Source: Taudactylus pleione
Lineage: Eukaryota; Chordata; Amphibia; Anura; Myobatrachidae
Assembly: GCA_031769625.1 (NCBI GenBank)
Contig: JAUIMM010000738.1
Coordinates: forward strand, 62,001 to 126,000
Direction of reading: 5' to 3'
Length of the DNA: 64,000 nt
Below are positions 61,486 to 64,000 of this stretch, one piece after another. Below the pieces are notes generated by a model, which saw nothing but the letters and a program-made list of their open reading frames with translations, was not told the origin of the DNA and did not search any database. The position numbers and the translations under genes are program-made. Position 1 is the first letter of the stretch. Each line of letters starts with the position of its first letter.

Positions 61486-62338
61486 GTAATTAATGTTTAT
61501 TAATTACCGGGAATTCTCAGGCTAGACTGGTTCTAGTCCTGCAGAGGCATGATGATATGTTCCCGCTATACATTGATACTTAAAAAAATGTCTATTTGAT
61601 ATGGACTCTTCTACTTATGCGACACTGTGATTTTTTAGTGTGAGATATACAGTAATTCTGTTTATCTCAGGGTGCAGTATATCTCAGCTGTTCACTCTCC
61701 CTGTTTTACTGCATAAATCACACTTTTTAGTCAAAATCCCCAACAGCATTACACTCACCTTTCCCATTCAAGAATCTTGAGGGTGGTTTTTCAAACACCT
61801 GGGCTTAATGTTGGGAAAATGTGAATCTTTTGATTAGAAGATTTGCCTCCAATGTCGAATATTTAAAAGATAGATCATAGATAGATAGGTAGCTTGATCA
61901 TTGATAAATAGACACTAGTTAGATACAGATGTGTCTGCATACATCTATCCTCCATGCGCTTTAAGATGTGTTAGAAATAACGAGTGAGTGTCATGTGACT
62001 CGGTATTACAGAGCATCTTTCCATGCGACTTTTGCCCTTAAAATGTGTCTTTATTTGCAAAGCGATGTGATTAGGACGCAAAAGCAGCTTCTACTGATTA
62101 AAATGATATTCGACATGCCTATATTCTGTGTGTGTGACTGCGGCTGTAGGGAGACTAGGTGTATGTGAACACATCTGTAGATTGCCCATATATAGATAGA
62201 TATAAAGATAGATAGATAGATATAGATCAATAGATAGATAGATTAGATAGAGATAGTTGGATAAATAGATAGATACATAGATAGAAAGATATAGGGATAG
62301 ATAGATCGATAGACAGACAGATAGATAGGTAGACACTA

Positions 62339-62547
62339 TTTCTTTGGCACTTATGACTCATCTGTCGCTGTGTTGCTAGTTATCATGTCTCGCTTTGTAT
62401 GTGTTGCTAGTTGTGTAAGCATGTGGTAGGGAGTATAGACTGTAAGCTCCATTGGGGCAGGGACTGAAATTAATGGGCAAACATTTTTGTAACGCGCTGC
62501 GGAATGTATGTATGCTATATAACAAACTGGTAAATAATAATAAATAA
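62339..62547 (+). mobile_element. L2 3'-end fragment, unit 24
   Basis: 209 bp: lost three bases in the tail (CTGGTAAATAATAAT). GTAACGCGCTGCGG is intermediate between forms. Confidence 0.75.
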
Positions 62548-62554
62548 TTAGATA

Positions 62555-63069
62555 CAGATACGTCCACATACATCAGTCCTCCATGTGCTTTGAGATGTGT
62601 TACAAATAATGGGTGAGTACAATGTGACTCTGCAGCACAGAGCATCTTTCCAGGTGACTTTTTCCATTAATATGTGTCTTATTTGCAAAGCGATGCGAAT
62701 AGGATGCAAAAGCAGCTTCTACTGATTAAAATGATATATGGCATGCCTACTGTATAATCTGTGTGTGACTGAGCTGTATCTGCATGCGATATGCAACTTT
62801 ACAGTTTCACAGCCGCTGACGCTGTAATGTAGCATTTTGCATGCAGATATATCCGCAGTCGAACACAGAACATATGCATGCCACAGATCATTTTAATCAG
62901 CATAAACTGCTAGTCCATTCTATTTTGCATCACTTTGCAATTAAGACACATTTTAAGGGAAAAAAGTTACACGAAAAGTCGCTCAGTTCTATTGTGTCAT
63001 GCCGCAGTATAACACTACTAGAAAGGCTGTTTAACGCGAGGGGAGACTAGGTGTATGTGAACACATCTG
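62555..63069. repeat. Foldback, unit 24 (515 bp)
   Basis: Type B, with the same one-base insertion as unit 22. Confidence 0.9.
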
Positions 63070-63262
63070 TTGGTTGCCCATATATATATAGATAGATATA
63101 GATAGATAGAGAGATAGAGTGGTACCGATTTGTGCCATGGTATAACGCATCTACAAGGGCTGTTTAACGCGCTGTGAGGCTAGGTGTATGTGAATACATC
63201 TGTAGATCGTCCATATACTGTATAGATAGATATAGACATAGATAGATAGATAGATAGATATA

Positions 63263-64000
63263 GTCCAAATTCACCCTGCCAACATGGACAGGCCCAACTG
63301 AGTTATATTTGCATGTATAGTGTATAGCAAGAACATGTTATCGCACCTCCCAAACTTTTTTTCCAGATGTGCCTTTTCCATTAATCAAATTGTGAGGTCA
63401 GCATCTAAGCAAACTACAACACTGGGCTTTTGTGAGGTCTCCTTGAATCCAGACTTCTACTCATGGCAACGGTCAAAGAGGAACCAACGGAAGAGGAGAC
63501 CCAGAACAGGTAATTAATGTTTATTAATTACCGGTAATTCTCAGGCTAGACTGGTTCTAGTCCTGCAGAGGCACGATGATATGTTCCCACTATACATTGA
63601 TACTTAAAAAAATGTCTATTTGCATGGACTCTTCTACTTATGCGACACTGTGATTTTTTAGTGTCAGATATACAGTAATTCTGCTTATCTCAGGGTGCAG
63701 TATATCTCAGCTGTTCACTCTCCCTGTTTTACTCCATAAATCACGCTTTTTAGTCAAAATCCGCAACAGCATTACACTCACCTTTCCCATTCAAGAATCT
63801 TGAGGGTGGTTTTTCAAACACCTGGGCTTAATGTTGGGAAAATGTGAATCTTTTGATTAGAAGATTTGCCTCCAATGTCTAATATTTAAAGATAGATCAT
63901 AGATAGATAGGTAGCTCGATCATTGATAAAAAGACACTAGTTAGATACAGATGTGTCTGCATACATCTATCCTCCATGCGCTATAAGACGTGTTACAAAT
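63263..64000. repeat. Partial unit 25, dimer type A
   Basis: Holds the whole of U, with exon-like block 63367-63509 and the full type A set, plus the first 53 bp of its B copy (63948-64000). Cut by the window end. Confidence 0.95.

Larger units (their letters stand above)
61239..63262. repeat. Unit 24, one subunit, A/B hybrid U (2024 bp)
   Basis: Exon-like block 61343-61485, B 61926-62177, GATA tract 62178-62331. U mixes type A marks (CTGGGCTTTTG, CAACGGTCAAAG, CCCATTCAAG) with type B marks (ACTGCATAAATCACAC, TTTAAAAGATAG, GTGTTAGAAATAACG). Confidence 0.95.
1..64000. repeat. Composite macrosatellite array covering the whole window
   Basis: The anchor GTCCAAATTCACC recurs 25 times in direct orientation, at 614, 3431, 6256, 9075, 13468, 17060, 19810, 22631, 25408, 29010, 32604, 35411, 38237, 40250, 42273, 44279, 47127, 49146, 51172, 53196, 55152, 57172, 59203, 61239 and 63263. 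Spacings fall into classes near 2.02, 2.82, 3.60 and 4.39 kb, according to how many 0.79-kb subunits lie between anchors. Neither array edge is inside the window. No stretch outside the repeat was found. Strand is given relative to the L2 fragments, which all read on the plus strand. Confidence 0.98.

Noticed and set aside
1..64000. CRISPR array or bacterial repeat system
   Set aside because: Repeats are hundreds of bases to kilobases, with microsatellites and an L2 LINE tail; there are no short direct repeats with unique spacers and no cas-like genes.
1..64000. Ribosomal DNA, histone or other known tandem gene array
   Set aside because: No rRNA, snRNA or histone coding sequence is recognisable in any unit.
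1..64000. Pure assembly artefact
   Set aside because: Units differ by consistent diagnostic sets, private substitutions and distinct microsatellite lengths, which simple mis-joining would not create. Collapse or miscounting of the near-identical pairs (units 2/3 and 7/8) cannot be excluded without reads.

Overview
The whole 64 kb is one tandem array, a macrosatellite of nuclear eukaryotic DNA. I see no confident protein-coding gene, no RNA gene and nothing prokaryotic. The many short open frames are accidental. Minus-strand frames rich in Tyr-Leu-Ser-Ile are antisense reads of GATA microsatellites, and the rest cross repeat modules and recur only because the array is homogenised. A vertebrate is likely, because every subunit carries the 3' end of an L2-type LINE (TGTAAGCTCCATTGGGGCAG ... 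TGTAAAGCGCTGCGG ... GCGCTATATAA plus an AATAAATAA tail). The form of that tail resembles L2 copies of amphibians and other non-mammalian vertebrates. This taxonomic reading is inference.

Layout. Using the once-per-unit anchor GTCCAAATTCACC as boundary, there are 24 complete units (614-63262), with a partial unit at each window edge. Each unit reads, left to right: (U) about 620 bp of single-copy sequence containing a 143-bp exon-like block; (B) a 252-bp internally deleted foldback; a GATA/GACA tract of 84-162 bp; then one to four subunits of about 0.79 kb, each made of an L2 3'-end fragment (202-213 bp), a 514-bp foldback and a short GATA tract; and finally (C) an 81-bp right-tip remnant of the foldback followed by another GATA tract. 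Unit length is therefore quantised at about 2.02, 2.82, 3.60 or 4.39 kb for one, two, three or four subunits.

Regions. From 1 to about 38.2 kb, units hold two to four subunits (units 1-12). From 38.2 kb to the end they hold one, except unit 16 (44279-47126), which holds two. From about 47.1 kb the single-subunit units alternate between two sequence types, giving a higher-order dimer of about 4.05 kb. Units 2/3 and 7/8 are near-identical recent duplicates.

Origin, as inferred. A foldback element with arms of about 250 bp sat in a GATA array. An L2 fragment joined one lineage, for which B supplies the L2-free paralogous site. Partial copies (B, C) and segment U became joined to it. The composite then expanded by unequal exchange and conversion. 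U carries a plausible splice acceptor, an ATG opening MATIKEEPTEEETQN, and a donor, so it may derive from a 5' exon of a host gene. The most interesting elements are the length-invariant 514-bp foldback (42 complete copies), the repeated exon-like block (25 copies) and the layered higher-order structure.
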